Shown piece by piece: positions 10,932 to 23,500 of a stretch of 64,000 bases of DNA (its first letter is position 1; every line of letters starts with the position of its first letter). The position numbers and the translations under genes were made by a program. This DNA is from Alligator mississippiensis (lineage: Eukaryota; Chordata; Crocodylia; Alligatoridae). The DNA lies in NCBI RefSeq assembly GCF_030867095.1, contig NC_081826.1, positions 58,107,501-58,171,500 of the forward strand. The letters are read 5' to 3'. Under the pieces are notes generated by a model. That model was not told where the DNA came from. It did not search any database and worked only from the letters and a program-made list of their open reading frames with translations.

Positions 10932-13900
10932 GGAATTGAAAAATCTAAGAGAAGAGGCAAAGGTGTTTTCTGCTGGTCTCATATGAGCAAATAAGGTAAA
11001 CCTTAATATGATTTAACCCACAGGAACAGCATCATTCTATGAAAATGATGCTGTGCAATTCTATGAAGGGTTCAAATATCACTTAGCTGTCCTGGGTTTG
11101 TCACCCTGGTGGACATACTACAACAAAATAAGGGAAACCTCTACTTTCCAGAAGGAAGAAACAGAAAGGATCCTAATCACCTTGTTTTGCCTGAGACAGT
11201 TTCAGACAGGCTTTAGAGAATGGAGGCCCAAAAGTCTCAGAACAAATAGACTTGTTGCCTCCTAATAGCACTTGTGAACCTTCACAAATACAAGTGGCAG
11301 TATAGGGCACCATAAAGAAGAGACTAATTGAACTACTAGAGACTTTCAGGTGGAATTCTATTTCCATTTGTGCATATAAGTGACAATTTTCTAACCATCT
11401 ACTTGGCTGTATTAGCCCCATCTGCCTAGCTGTATTAGACACATTTTCCCTGGGAACACACCCACACATGCACCTGTTGGGAGCAAATTTGCTCCCAATG
11501 GGAGAAGTTCAGGGCAGGGCTACTCCTGCCCTGCTCTGCCCCCTTATGGCAGGTAGAGAAACTCTAGGTTTCCCTGGATGCCAGCCCCAGGCTGGAAGGG
11601 GCTACCAGAATCAGGCCTGGACTCCAGAGAGTGGCGGGGAGCTTTCCCACTGCTTTCCCCACAGCCGTGTCTCAGGCAGCTGCCTGCTGCTTAACCCCTG
11701 CTCCAAGATCACAGCTGGGGCTAGGACAGTCTCCCCTGGCCTGGTAGCTCCCTGATCCTGGGGCTTGAGATTGGAACCAACCTTGGCTCCATCTCACAGT
11801 CAGGGCCAGCAGCTGCCTGCTGCTGGGGAAGGGGACAATGTCCCAGCCCCAGCTCCAATTTGCCTCAATCAGGGGCTGGGAAATAGGCAGCTTCCTGGGG
11901 TAGAGGACAGCTGTCCTTCCCTCTGCTGCCTGGGCTGACTGGGAGCAACTTGCTCCCAGTCAGCTATGTAATCGTGCACTACTATGCATTAGCTAATTTG
12001 TAGTATATCTACTACCTGTAAAAACAGGTGGTAGAACACCACACGTTAGCCTATTTTAATGTGCTGTTCATTGCTGTGCTCGGTTACATAGCGATGCTTT
12101 ACTGTGCAGTAGACCAGTCTACTGAGCAGTTAAGCATCTCAGGTAGACACACTCACTTATACAAGAAGTTTGTTTTTGTCCATACATATAGCCCTCTCTT
12201 GGAAATCCAAGAGGCCAGCCTCAAAAGAACACCAGAGACAGCTCTGTGTAATGTCTCACTGCTAAGTGGTGGTTTGAGCACTGTGTTAGGAGTCAGACAG
12301 ATGCAGGTTAAATCACACTCTGGATGAGAGAAGCCTAAAATCTGTCTCCAGTTTTCTTGGAAAGTATCTTAAACACTCAGCTATTACTGCTGAACCATAG
12401 GAAGGCCATCCTCCTCTTCTATCAAGCTGGCTAGTCATGCATTTTTAGCCACTTACATTTTCAGGCCTTAGATGACAGTATGCATCCACAAGGGGAGCAC
12501 ACAAGTAACTGCATATGTGCTTAGCCAACAAATAGACTACTAAGGATCCTCTGTCTACAGACACACACACACACATATGAATCTACACTACCAGAGAAAC
12601 AGCATTTCTACCTAAGCTTAAGTGGCAGCCATGGCACTTACATAACCAAAACAGACACTATTTAGACACACAAAAGGAAACAGAATTCCACCCTTAGGCT
12701 GCAGACAGACAATAAGCCACTGTTCTAACTTATGGCACTTTACATAAAATGTCATGAGTTTGAACCCTAACCTTTATGCAACCAACATTTGCTTGTGGGT
12801 CAGGGAGGGGGCTGGAGCCATCCTGCACCAGCCCTGGCCAGCAAGTGGGGGCATTCCAGTAGCCTCCAAGGAAGCTGCCAAACCACCTCTCTCCCCAGCC
12901 CTGTCTCCCCCTCCCCCAGCTCTGAGCCTGCCAGCATGAGAGGGAGGGAGAAGAGGAGGGAGTCCCAGTTGCTGAATGGCCAGAGCTGAGGGAGAGATGG
13001 GGAGGGGGGGATGGAGACCCGCCCCCCCACCTCACAAGACCCCTCAGCTACCCCTGCTCAGGTATTGGGGGTAGCTGTGTTATGACATGGCTTTAGAGCC
13101 CTTTCAGGGACCAGATTGCACAAAAATTGTCACTTTTGTCTGAGCCCTTAGTTACTAAGTTGGTTTTAAGTATTTGTAGGTATGTGCTATGTTAAAGTTA
13201 TGTTTGTTTAAATGTAATTCAGTTTGGCTCTAAACACACATTGCAGTACTGGGGACTATGTATTATGGCATACTCAAAAAAAGAAATCTGCTCTTTCTTT
13301 TGTTCCTCCCCTATCTCTCTGGCCTCTTGCCTGATGTTCAGTAACTCTTAATATCTCCTCAGAATTTTCTCTCTGGTAAAAAATATTTTGGAGAGTTTCC
13401 CTAAATTTGAAATACAAAATATTTGAATATGAAGGATTAATGACTTCTAAAAATTATGTTGTGTCATCTTTAAGTTGAAGAATAATATTGACATGGTTTG
13501 GGCTGTTTCTTTTTTGTGTGATAAGAACTGGAAATTAGGTTTGATTAAAATCTGAATTTTTATATGACAACTTACATTTTTATAAATATTTTGAAGCCTC
13601 TTTTTTCTGTTATTCTTTATGTTTGTTTTCCTACGCTATTCCTCCTTTCCCAAAACCCCATGTTTTTGCTCCTTTATTTCATCCTTGTTTCTCTCAAAGG
13701 CCAAATTCCCTTTCACCTCCAGTGAGCCCTTGTAAGTTCCCTTTTCTGACCCTAGCATAGTCTTTTCTGATTCTTAATATTTTTTCTTATCTTACTTCTG
13801 TTTTTCTCCAAATGGGTTGCAGCATGTCTGGTTAGAACTTAAAGGTTATATTAGGCAAATTATTAAGTAGGACAGGGCTCTCAAACTACAATAACAAGGA

Positions 13901-15667
13901 CCACATAAAAACATAGGTAGACACGGTACTTTCAGATTTGCTCTGGATGGTTACTGTCCTCAAATTTTTAGGAGCTTCACTTCCCCTGGTCAGAGGCACA
14001 CAAGAAAATGTTGTCACCTGCTGTTTTTAAGGCAGGCCATGAGCTCAGAACTATGAAAAATCGCAGCTCTCCCAGTAGAGAATGCTCAGTTTGTTGAAAC
14101 CAAAAGATAACAGGAGGTATGTAAACACTTTTAAATCATATTAAAATTTGGGTTCAGTTATTTTTTACTAGTTCCCTTAAAACTTGCCTTTTAATTTTAT
14201 TTTTGGCCCAAATAGATTTTTTAATATTTTAATTAGGCATGACAGGGGCAGGTGCAAAAGTAACAAAAATGCCTCAGAAGAACATCAACTGTAAATACTA
14301 TTCATTTTATTTAAATGCATGAATATTACACATTAATTCAAAATAATCTACATTTCTTTTTATTTTCATAAGTTTGGGAGTTGAAACAGAAATACTGATT
14401 TATGTCTCAGTTATAGCATATATATAGATAGCATCATATCACAACATGGAAAATGTTATTCACTATTATTTTTGTGTCAAGCAATGAACATTCATGTCAG
14501 GGAAAAAAATAATTCATTAAGAATACAAAAGCCAAAAAAATTATGAAAATGAGTGAGAAATGGGTAATTTTACTATATAAATACTTTAAAAACTTTTCAG
14601 GTTTGATTTTAATCAGAATGATATATTCTGTTTTAGTTATGAATCTTAACGTTGTCTAATCCTCAAAACATTGTCATACTATGTTAAAAAAAAAGAAAAG
14701 CAAATGTACAAGCATTTAGCAACCATAAACTATCCAAAAGTTTAATTCTTAAATGAATCCCAGCATTTAAGCACCCTTTAATTAGATATGACCTTATATG
14801 AAACAGAGATTTACCTCTTCAGAGCAATACAATATTGCCACTAAATCCCAGTATTAGTACCCTAAACATTGTATCAAAAATAGTTCCTGCCTTGTGTGAT
14901 GTTATTTCTGCAGTGCTTTTTCAAAGGAGAGCTCAGCACACAGATGCCATTACTGTTTTGGAAGCAGGCTGACAGTTACCTGGAGTTTAACCCATTCTGT
15001 AAACCATCTGGTTCAAAAAGTGAAATCCAGAATAACATGATCAGATGATAATTTGAAGAACTTCTTCTTTGCTAGTCAATAAACCATGTCTTGAGAAAAA
15101 CTCAGCAACAAAAAAATAAGCAGCAAGATGGCCTTCAAATTATTATTACTATTGTTAGTAGTAGTAGTAAGCTAAAATGTCATAATTATAATTAGAAGAA
15201 ACCAGACTGAGGAGGTCATGTTTCTAGTATGTGAATTCTGAGGGAAAACTCTATCCAAAAATAGGGATTTACAGCGTCTGTGGTTTTAGGACCAATTAAT
15301 ACAGCCAAAATGCAGGAATTTATATACTGCACAGTGTACAAAAACCTATTGTTAAAAAAGATAAGTAGTTCACAAGCTACCTTCAGATTTAATAAAGGAA
15401 AGCAATAGTTATGTCTTTAAAGTCTATCAGTAACTCAGGGAAAGTTTAGCCACAAGACATGGGCATTTGCAAAGATCTTCTTCCTCCCAATGATATAATT
15501 ATTACTGTTGCATGTGTTTAAGGGCTTTCCAGTGGCTCCTTTTCCTCTTTTGAGTGTTACAGAAACTGAGTTCTACAGGAAATCAAGCCTAAATAGATTT
15601 GTTTTTTCAACCACAAGAGGGCATCCATGCACACAACCTCATGTACACACATTCTATGCTATATATT
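10932..15667. other. Non-coding stretch, mostly unique
   Basis: No gene recognised. It holds a GC-rich block with palindromes at 11477-11964, a possible tRNA-like SINE head near 12255-12345, a GC-rich patch at 12780-13060 with only overlapping spurious frames, a possible hAT start near 13874 and a TAG-trinucleotide run near 15149-15170. Confidence 0.5.
11477..11964. repeat. GC-rich block bounded by two perfect palindromes
   Basis: 11477-11498 is a perfect 22-bp palindrome with no loop. 11934-11948 and 11950-11964 are perfect 15-bp arms with a 1-base loop. Both contain GGGAGCAA facing its complement. The roughly 440 bp between them are GC-rich and carry no convincing gene. A further near-perfect 11-bp-arm stem sits at 12009-12034. 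Probably a non-autonomous DNA element; class unknown. Confidence 0.55.
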
Positions 15668-15675
15668 CTTTAATA

Positions 15676-16118
15676 CAAGGATGTCAAACTTGCAGGTCCT
15701 GCAGGCCTGATGAATGGCGCAGGGTTGGTCTATGTGTTGGAAGAATGGTGCAGAGCCAGTCCATGTGCCAGACTGGGCCCAGAGACCAGACTTGTATGCT
15801 GGATCCAAAGCAGACGGCCAGTCTGGTACAGGCATCATATGCAGCATTTGCCCTGGACTGGCTGTGGCCAACACATGCAACACACACTCCAAATTGGCCA
15901 TAGGCACTGCATGCAGCATGTGCCTTGGCCTAGCTGGAGACACTGCATGTAGCATATGCCCCAGGCCACCCCCACATGCCACATGCAGTTTGCACCTGTC
16001 CCAGCTCTTTCATGCAAAGCACATGCCTGTCCTAGCCCAACATGGGAAGCACTGTGGGCCAAATGATAGGGCTCCATTGGCAAAGTCTGGCCCATGAGTC
16101 ATATCTTTAGCATCCCTG
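15676..16118. mobile_element. hAT-type non-autonomous DNA transposon with tandem core
   Basis: Starts CAAGGATGTCAAACT and ends AGCATCCCTG, resembling the CAGGGGTGTCAAACT inverted termini common in hAT elements. The flanking 8-mers CTTTAATA (15668-15675) and CTTCAGTA (16119-16126) match at 6 of 8 positions, as expected for an old 8-bp hAT target duplication. The interior repeats a diverged unit of about 38-40 bp containing (G)CATGCAGCATNTGCC four or five times. The open frames inside follow from this repetition. Confidence 0.6.
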
Positions 16119-19100
16119 CTTCAGTATAAGACCCCAGCTATGGTATTTATCAATTCTGCTGTATACCTGTTCTCTTTTAGATTCCTGAGTCCCCAATGTT
16201 GCTGAAAGGACAAAAATCTAATTCTACCTTCTGTTACCTTTACAGGCATCAGTTTTTTTCCTTCATCCTCTCTTTCCAGAGGGTTTGGTCCTAGACCTTT
16301 TGAAATTAGTGGCAAATATCTCAATGGTATCAATGAGGGCTGATTCAACTCCCTTTGGATTCAATGAGAATTGAACTTGATCCCAAGAGAAGGGCATATA
16401 TACAGTCTTACAGGCTGAATTAAACAAAATGCAATTTAAAGTTTTTGCATTAGTTCATTCCTGAGAAGGTCATTAAAGTGTGTTCAACAGCAATCTAAAT
16501 TACTGAATGTCTTATTCTCTCTTTGATCTTGACACAGGAGTTTAATCACTAATAATAGGGTTCTTTAAGTGTATTAAGGGAGACTGACTTTTTGAGATTA
16601 GGAATAAGTTTTCCTGATGCATAAAAGACGTTTTAAAGCTGAAGTCATCTATGTACATGTCTTTAAAAGAAGAATTTGAACAAGTGCTGTATTGACTTCC
16701 TTGTGGATACTTTATTTACTTCGAAAAAGATCATAATCCTTAGATTATATTCAGTAATATCAGAAATAAACCTCATCCTCTGCAAAAATATGAATAGCAC
16801 CAGAATTTATAGATTAGCACCAAAAAGACAGCCATTACTATCCATTTGATTAGACATCTGACTGGCAGTTATTATGGTATAAAAGGCTGCATTAGCTTGC
16901 ATCAGGACATATTTTTACTTCTATAACTCTCATAGTATCTTTTATTTGAATCACAGCTATTCTTCATCTTATTTTAGCATTTGACCAATTCTACAAATAT
17001 TTGTTTTAAATTTAAAATAGAACAAGATTTTGTGTTCAGAGGAATATATTTCCAACAGCCAATTTGTTGCTAAGCAGCACATACCTTTTCTGCTATGAAG
17101 GAAGAGTGGGTCTGGATTTTTAAGTCCAAAAAAGGAAGTTGTGGGGTTTTGCTCCTTCTCTTCCTCAGTTTGCAAACCCAAGGACTTATTATTATATTAT
17201 AGTAGATACCTTGGGTCTCCCTGACATTTCTGGTACTTTAGCTCCTGCACTATTTTGTGTCAGATAATAAATCAAGCAGCACTGACACAGACCATCAAAG
17301 GAGAAGTTGTCTGGCATTGTTGTTATTCAACCCAAGAGAGAGTTGATGATTTTATTTATAGGGATTCAAATAAATAATATAGAAATATTTATAGTCCACA
17401 GCACTATTATAATAAATGGAATGGTAAATGGTATTTCGTTAATCAAATGTCTGATTAGGAGTAACCCCTATTGATGCTGGTATACTCAGAAGCTGCTCTT
17501 ATGAAATAGCTTATACTCAGATTATTTCCTGCTGCTCTCCATTACAGTGTGATTATAATAGATACAATGATCCCTAGCACCATGACTGGGTGTTGTGAAA
17601 AATCTGTACATCTGTGTGATAGTTGCAAATTTTCCTGTATCCACAGAAAACAAAATATTCCACACAATCAACTTATTTCTACCAACTTAAAAAATGAACA
17701 GATACAATTAGATATATACCCGTTATAATAATTTCAGTTGAATTACAGATGTATAAATTAATTTATAATTTCTAGTCTGGTTTGGAAAGTGTCCTACACA
17801 ATGTACAAGTTGCAAGTTACAAAGTGCATCATTATTATTAAATGTCAACCCTAATACTATAGGCTCTACAGCTTAATCTGAACATTTGTTAAATGTATAC
17901 TCTGCCTAATTATATTTTCTTCAATTGCAAAATAAAGAAAATGTAAAGATGCAGTCCTTATCCTTCCCCCTTTCCTTCTCCAACGAGACCCATCATAGGA
18001 TACAAATTGCCCTTTGCATCTGATCTTTTACTCTTTTGTTAAAAATGTTCTTTGGGTGACAGTGCATGGTCTACTTGACAGTTAAATCTCATCAAAATCT
18101 TTTAAATGTGTGTATAAGTGGTAGATAAAATTTGTGTTAACTCTCTGGATAGGGGAGAATTTCATACTATTTAAGTTTTCTGACAAGTAAGGATTGACTG
18201 ACTCCAAGCCCTTTATTTAGTCAGGAAAATCCATACAATTATAATTGTTACTAGTATTAAAACAGGAGCATTAACCTAAGTGCAGAATTTAAGCTCAGAA
18301 ATTTATCAATGGTTCAGGATTATATACCTCTCAAAGTACTGTCTTTTCAGACAAAGAAATGTTGCTTCCAGAAATGTTTGAAGAGCTACAGTACAATTAA
18401 GGACCTCATCGAAGTACATGTCAAATGATAGGTATCCAGAGAGCCAACATTTTTATGCTGTCCAGTACAGAACTCATGCTATCAATATTATTGACATGTT
18501 TGGCAAAAGGGTTGATTACATATATATATAATTCCCTTTTTTCAAGTTTAGAAAAAATTACTTGTTATCATCCCCTCTATTATGATGGCAGACTCCCTTG
18601 ATCATTCTTGGGAAGATGGCCTTATTGCTTTAAAAATGCATGTATACAATACCAGTGAAGTTGTACCACTCTAATTGTAGTACTGACTCTAGCTACATCA
18701 AGTTCAAAAAGTTTAAAGCTTTGTGGTCAGCCATACTAGGCACAAATGGGAACATGGAAAATTGGAAAGAAGTAATTGTGCTCTCTGTCACGTGTGGATT
18801 AAATTCTACATTGTAGTATTCTGTACATCCCTTAGTCAGTTCAATTACGGTTGCACATGTTGGTATACTAACAAACAAGAGTTTGAAATCTAACTATATA
18901 ATTCAGGAAAATCTATCTGTTCAGTGTCCTAGTTTAAGCTGTAGCCATTAATTCTCCATACCTTTCTACTAAACACCCATTCTGGAGGGGGGTGAGTACA
19001 TTTTTTTTCAAGAAATAGCCCTGCTCCATTGTGTAAAGCACACTGTCAACTGCTATACAAATTATCAGTTTTTTCAAATGCTGTTAAAAGATTTTCTCTT

Positions 19101-19168
19101 TCCCATTTTTAAGTTCTATAATCAATTTGATCAATGACAACTCTTTTGGGAAATGTTTTGATTAAAAC

Positions 19169-19448
19169 TTAGGCCAGATCTATCTTTGAAATATTTATCA
19201 ATATAACTATTTCAGTTAGTGGAAGAGTTTTTTTAAAAATCAGAATAGTTACACTGATAAAAACATGGATGTCATTTACTTACATACAGGTGTCTTGTAA
19301 CAATACAGTCATTTTCCTTCCCATATGGAAATTGATATGCTTGTATAAAACATCTTTATACTAATATAGTTATGTTCACCTGTGGGGAGGTGAACTGGTT
19401 ACAGTGCTAAAATACTGGTAATTTTTTCTACTGTAGAAAAGGCTCTAA
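19169..19448. mobile_element. Possible MITE with short inverted ends
   Basis: The left end reads TTAGGCCAGATCTA and the right end, on the other strand, TTAGAGCCTTTTCTA. The interior repeatedly carries TATAACTA-like motifs, a pattern familiar from reptile MITEs. No clear target duplication. Confidence 0.35.
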
Positions 19449-19770
19449 TTAGATTGGTGAATACTTTCCGCCCCACGGTATATTGTAGTGGTGCAAAGGC
19501 CAACATAGCTCCCTATTCTTTACTTCTCTCTGTTCACACAGGCATTATTGATGATAGCAGCAGCCGTGCGCTGAACTCTTGAAAAATAATTTAAATTAAT
19601 CACTGTTGTGCATGAGGTAGCTAAAATAGGGCTGAAACTTGCAGTTTCTCCTGCATGTGTGTATACTCCTTCTCAGACTATCATCAAATGTGTACATGTA
19701 AGCACAGGTACAAAATAGAGTACCGCTTCCAAGACAAGGACAATGCATGGTGTTGTACAACACACTACAG

Positions 19771-19954
19771 CAGTGATTTTCAAATCTTTTGCATTTGCAT
19801 ACCCCTAAAACATTTTGAATGAAGGTGAGGAACCCTTTGAACTATAAGTATGGCTGTTCACATACTTTTGATAATCATAGTCTTCTTTTGCGGACCTCTT
19901 AGACATAGTCTGTGGACCCTCAGAGGTCCACAGACCTTAGCCTGAAAACCACTG
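19771..19954. mobile_element. hAT-type non-autonomous element with perfect 8-bp TSD
   Basis: 184 bp. The left end is CAGTGATTTTCAAA and the right end is the complement of CAGTGGTTTTCAGG, giving inverted termini. It is flanked by identical 8-mers CACTACAG at 19763-19770 and 19955-19962. An 8-bp target duplication with CAGNG termini is the hAT signature. Internally, TGTGGACC-type motifs face each other near 19910-19930. Confidence 0.8.
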
Positions 19955-20380
19955 CACTACAGTCATGGCTGTTTTGCTTTTTAAAACATCGATTTAGATT
20001 CCAATGACACTATGCTGTCTATATCTATAATTTTAAAGGAAGTCAGGTTTTAGACTTAAGTTGACAGTGCCCTTTTAAATGTGCTTTTAATAGAAAATAG
20101 AATACATTCCTTAGGAAACTACCCTGTCCTAAGATGAACATAAGCTTATCCTTCTCTACATGGCAATCATCTGAACTGGAGAACATTTGGCTATAAATTC
20201 AAAGGGCTAAAATAAATGTATTCTGTACTTTGAAAAGTAATTTAACAAAAGCATACAAAAAGAAAACCAAGGTATTATTACAGTATCTTTATATATATAT
20301 TTATAATATGTGCAAAAATCAATATACAAGCTTTTGTTATTCAGCCATATTATTTTAAAGTAATGTAAACTGATGCTAGC

Positions 20381-20516
20381 TTATTTAAACCAATATAAGT
20401 AATTTGATGTAACTCCCGGGAAACAAAGATTGTCAGTACAAGATCCTCCATAGCTAGGTGGGCAAGCAGAACATGGGACTCCTACTTTATATGGGGCTTC
20501 TCCAATCCAGTTGCCC
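20381..20516 (-). CDS. PI15: PI15 exon 6: C terminus and stop
   Basis: Acceptor TTTTCAG (AG at 20518-20517). The first G completes Lys214, then [15 protein letters not shown], a Cys-rich tail ([16 protein letters not shown]) and terminal YWFK, then TAA at 20383-20381. The 3' UTR runs to lower coordinates. The nearest canonical AATAAA on this strand is at 18217-18212, about 2.2 kb downstream, and an ATTAAA lies at 20091-20086. I cannot decide which, if either, is used. Confidence 0.95.
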
Positions 20517-23500
20517 CTGAAAATAAAAAGTAAGAACATTTTTTAGTAATCTGAGAAACAATTATATATCCAAAATAAGTGCAAAATAAATTTGGGGGTT
20601 ATGTTTCCCATAGGGTACTTATAAAATATATCCATACTCAGTTTGGAATAACTTTTGCAGGCTTCCCCTCTAATCAAAGGAAAACAACCAAAACACTTTT
20701 TTCAGTAAGGAACTGGGGCACAAACATGGTTTCAAAGTTTTCTTAGACTGTTAAAATGCTTTAGTTCAATGGCTACATACATATTTTTTAAAGTTAGTAA
20801 GTTATATCTTACTGGAGAGTTCAGCCAGTTGGGAGTCATTAGGTTGAGGCTGAACCCAGGATGATTTGCTCAAGGGAAATGGAAAGATAAAAGATTATTC
20901 ACAACAGCATTATAGAAAAAGTACTGGAAGTGGAAGATTACTTGAAAGTTGCATGAAAGAATGAAAGCAAGATTCTACTGGAGGAGGGCCCAGGCATCAT
21001 TATTTGTAGGCCCCAGGTGTTCTGTGGCCATGGGCGACTGGTGCCTCCTGATACTGGGGGGGCACCAGCAGCCAATAGCCAACCAGGGGGGTGGATCACC
21101 CAGTGGCCCATCGCTGCTGCTGGTGGAAGTGCCGGCAGCAAAACAGGAAGTGCTGGCAGCAAGCCCAGAACTGCCACTGGTGCTTCTCTTGGTGCCCCCA
21201 TAATCTCAGGGGTTGTACTGGCTATCACCCCCCACTCCCTGGCCTGTGAGGCCCAATCTCAGGGGGGGCACGTGCCCCCCCATGCCCTCCATATGCATTG
21301 TCTATGCCTGTGACCTTTCCCACTTTCCAAATGAGAGTATACCACAAACCATATTATTGACTAGACTGGATCCCCCTCAACTCCTTCTCTTGAAGCAGGC
21401 CTAGTGGGCAGTTAGAAATGTATGATTCATGGAGAGCAAGCAACAGGGAGCCTATAGCTCAATGAAATGGGCATACCTCTGAGAATTCAAAGTTATAGGT
21501 TTCAGTTCCTGCATCTAGGGTTATTTCTGGGTTTTATCCAATGACTGTCTACTGTAAAAATATATGAATGGTCTCAGTAGTAGGGACTGGAGCTAAGGTA
21601 TATCCCCTCCCAGAAGAGCAACATAACAGGATCCTTGTTTCCCCAAAATAAAAGAGGTTTCTTCAATAAGTTTGTTTTTTTACCCAATTCACCTGTTAAA
21701 GTTTATACAATCTTTATGACCACAGATAAAAAATCCTTTTCTTTTTCATAAGGCAGCTGGGACAACAAAATTATTCAAACTCACTCACTCACATATTCTT
21801 CCCTACTTGTGGATCTGTGCCATTGAAAGTTTATGGAAAACATGCACAACTCATTATTATTTGTTTCTTACACAGCACCAGGGGTGCTGCCAAAAATTCC
21901 AGTCTTTCTCCTCCAGAGCTAAAGGTCTGGTCTACAATAAGACAGCTTGCATAAAGTGAAGACTGATATGAGCAGAGAGACTGCAGGATTGGATGCTAAA
22001 TTAGATATAGCATAGCAAGGGGAGAAAAGGGCATGTGGAGTGGGGGGGAGTTATGAAAACGGTAAATAGTACAGTATGAAATATAATAATATGTTTTTGT
22101 TCCAAATAAATAGTAATGTTTCCATTTTTGTTTGCGTGCATTTATGATCAATAGTGCTAATTGAGGGAATAAACCCCGCAAAAACCCATGAATGAAGGTC
22201 AGCTTGAAAAGAAGTTAAAATCCCTACAACATGAACCTAATGTACAGAAAGTATGAAAGTAAACAGAATAAAAATAAAGGAACTTACTTTGGGGCATAGT
22301 TGCATACCAAGTAAACAGCTCGTTGCCAAACTGATCCCCAGACATTCATATTGTGGCATGTATGGATCGCGCAGCCTATACGATTGGAAGTGGCCCAAAC
22401 CATCTGAATAAATAATCATTATTGGTAAAGTCCAAATTGAAAAGAAATATATATATATAAGAGAGAGAGCTATAAATGCAACATAGAAAAGTCCATCTTT
22501 GAACTGTTGATTGGTAAAGAGAATGGAATTCATATAACCTGTGTATAGTGTGTGCACATGGGTCCATAGCATCTCAGAGGGCACCTAGGGTTGCAGTCCT
22601 GAGGATATGGGAAAGCATAGTCCTTCACTTCATCATACCATGGCTTTACCAGCTGAAGAATGGACCGATACCTAGATTTATTTAAAGGCAGAAGAGGGGA
22701 AATACATTTTAGAACTTTATACACTAGAACATTCTGTCATACATCCATGGGATGTGTTATGGTCTATTTAAGAACAACTTTTCTTTTGAGACTTGAAATG
22801 CTGGGTTAGAGTTAATGATGACCAGTTATTCATTTGCATATTTCTAAGTAGAATTCGTTTTTTGAGTTTTTTTGGGGGGGAGGGGTTTAATTACAAGCTA
22901 GTCTAGTGGTTGTTATCATGCTAGCTGAAAGGTTCACATATGCGTGGATTCATTGTAATTTACACCAGCTGAGGTGTCCAACTTGTACACAGGTGCACAA
23001 AAATTCTACAAGACAGTTGCCTACCTTCCAGTTCTTACAGACAAGTTTTGACCCAAGAATCTCAATAAGTAGGAAGGTCCATGGTCCCAAATGCATGTAG
23101 CAGCCCAAGCCTCTGCCGATTTGGCAAGAGTTTCATCCCAAACCTGGCAAAATAAAAAGTCTTTAGCAAAAGCAATAAAAATTACAGTATGGTGCAAGAG
23201 AGTAAGAGGCAGGTACCATAAGATATGATCATGTAAATAAACCATATCAGATTCATAGCTCAGTATCTGAAGAGGACTTTTAAAATACATTAATCAAAAC
23301 TTCAGTTCTCATGAACTAATCCTCTATTCTGTGCTTTATAAAAACCAAAATCCAGTCAGAGGCCTCCCTTACCTACAGGAACACAGATCTAGCACACACA
23401 CACCTTATGAGATCTTTCATAGGACCAGATCAGATAAACAAGGTCTGCTAGTTTAGGTGATTCCATGTATGTAGACCTCCCAAGTCACAAATGGACCCTT

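Larger units (their letters stand above)
16127..20380. other. PI15 3' flank / possible 3' UTR, AT-rich
   Basis: AT-rich, low-repeat sequence immediately downstream of the PI15 stop codon. It may include the 3' UTR. No other exon was recognised; in particular I saw no CRISPLD1 coding exon. A possible MITE at 19169-19448 and a hAT element at 19771-19954 lie here. Confidence 0.45.

Noticed and set aside
15700..16050. Regular repeats with spacers, reminiscent of a CRISPR array
   Set aside because: Vertebrate DNA, degenerate units in direct tandem without conserved repeats or unique spacers.
15508..16097. Several overlapping open frames of 80-131 codons on both strands
   Set aside because: They arise from a diverged 38-40 bp tandem repeat inside a hAT-like element. 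Cys/His/Gln-rich translations follow from the unit and no domain is visible.
1..20380. Search for exons of CRISPLD1, the gene next to PI15 in mammals
   Set aside because: No CAP or LCCL coding segment was seen downstream of PI15 in the window; it may lie beyond the left edge.
21447..21530. Functional tRNA gene
   Set aside because: A- and B-box-like motifs are present but the arms do not pair into a cloverleaf; more likely a SINE head.
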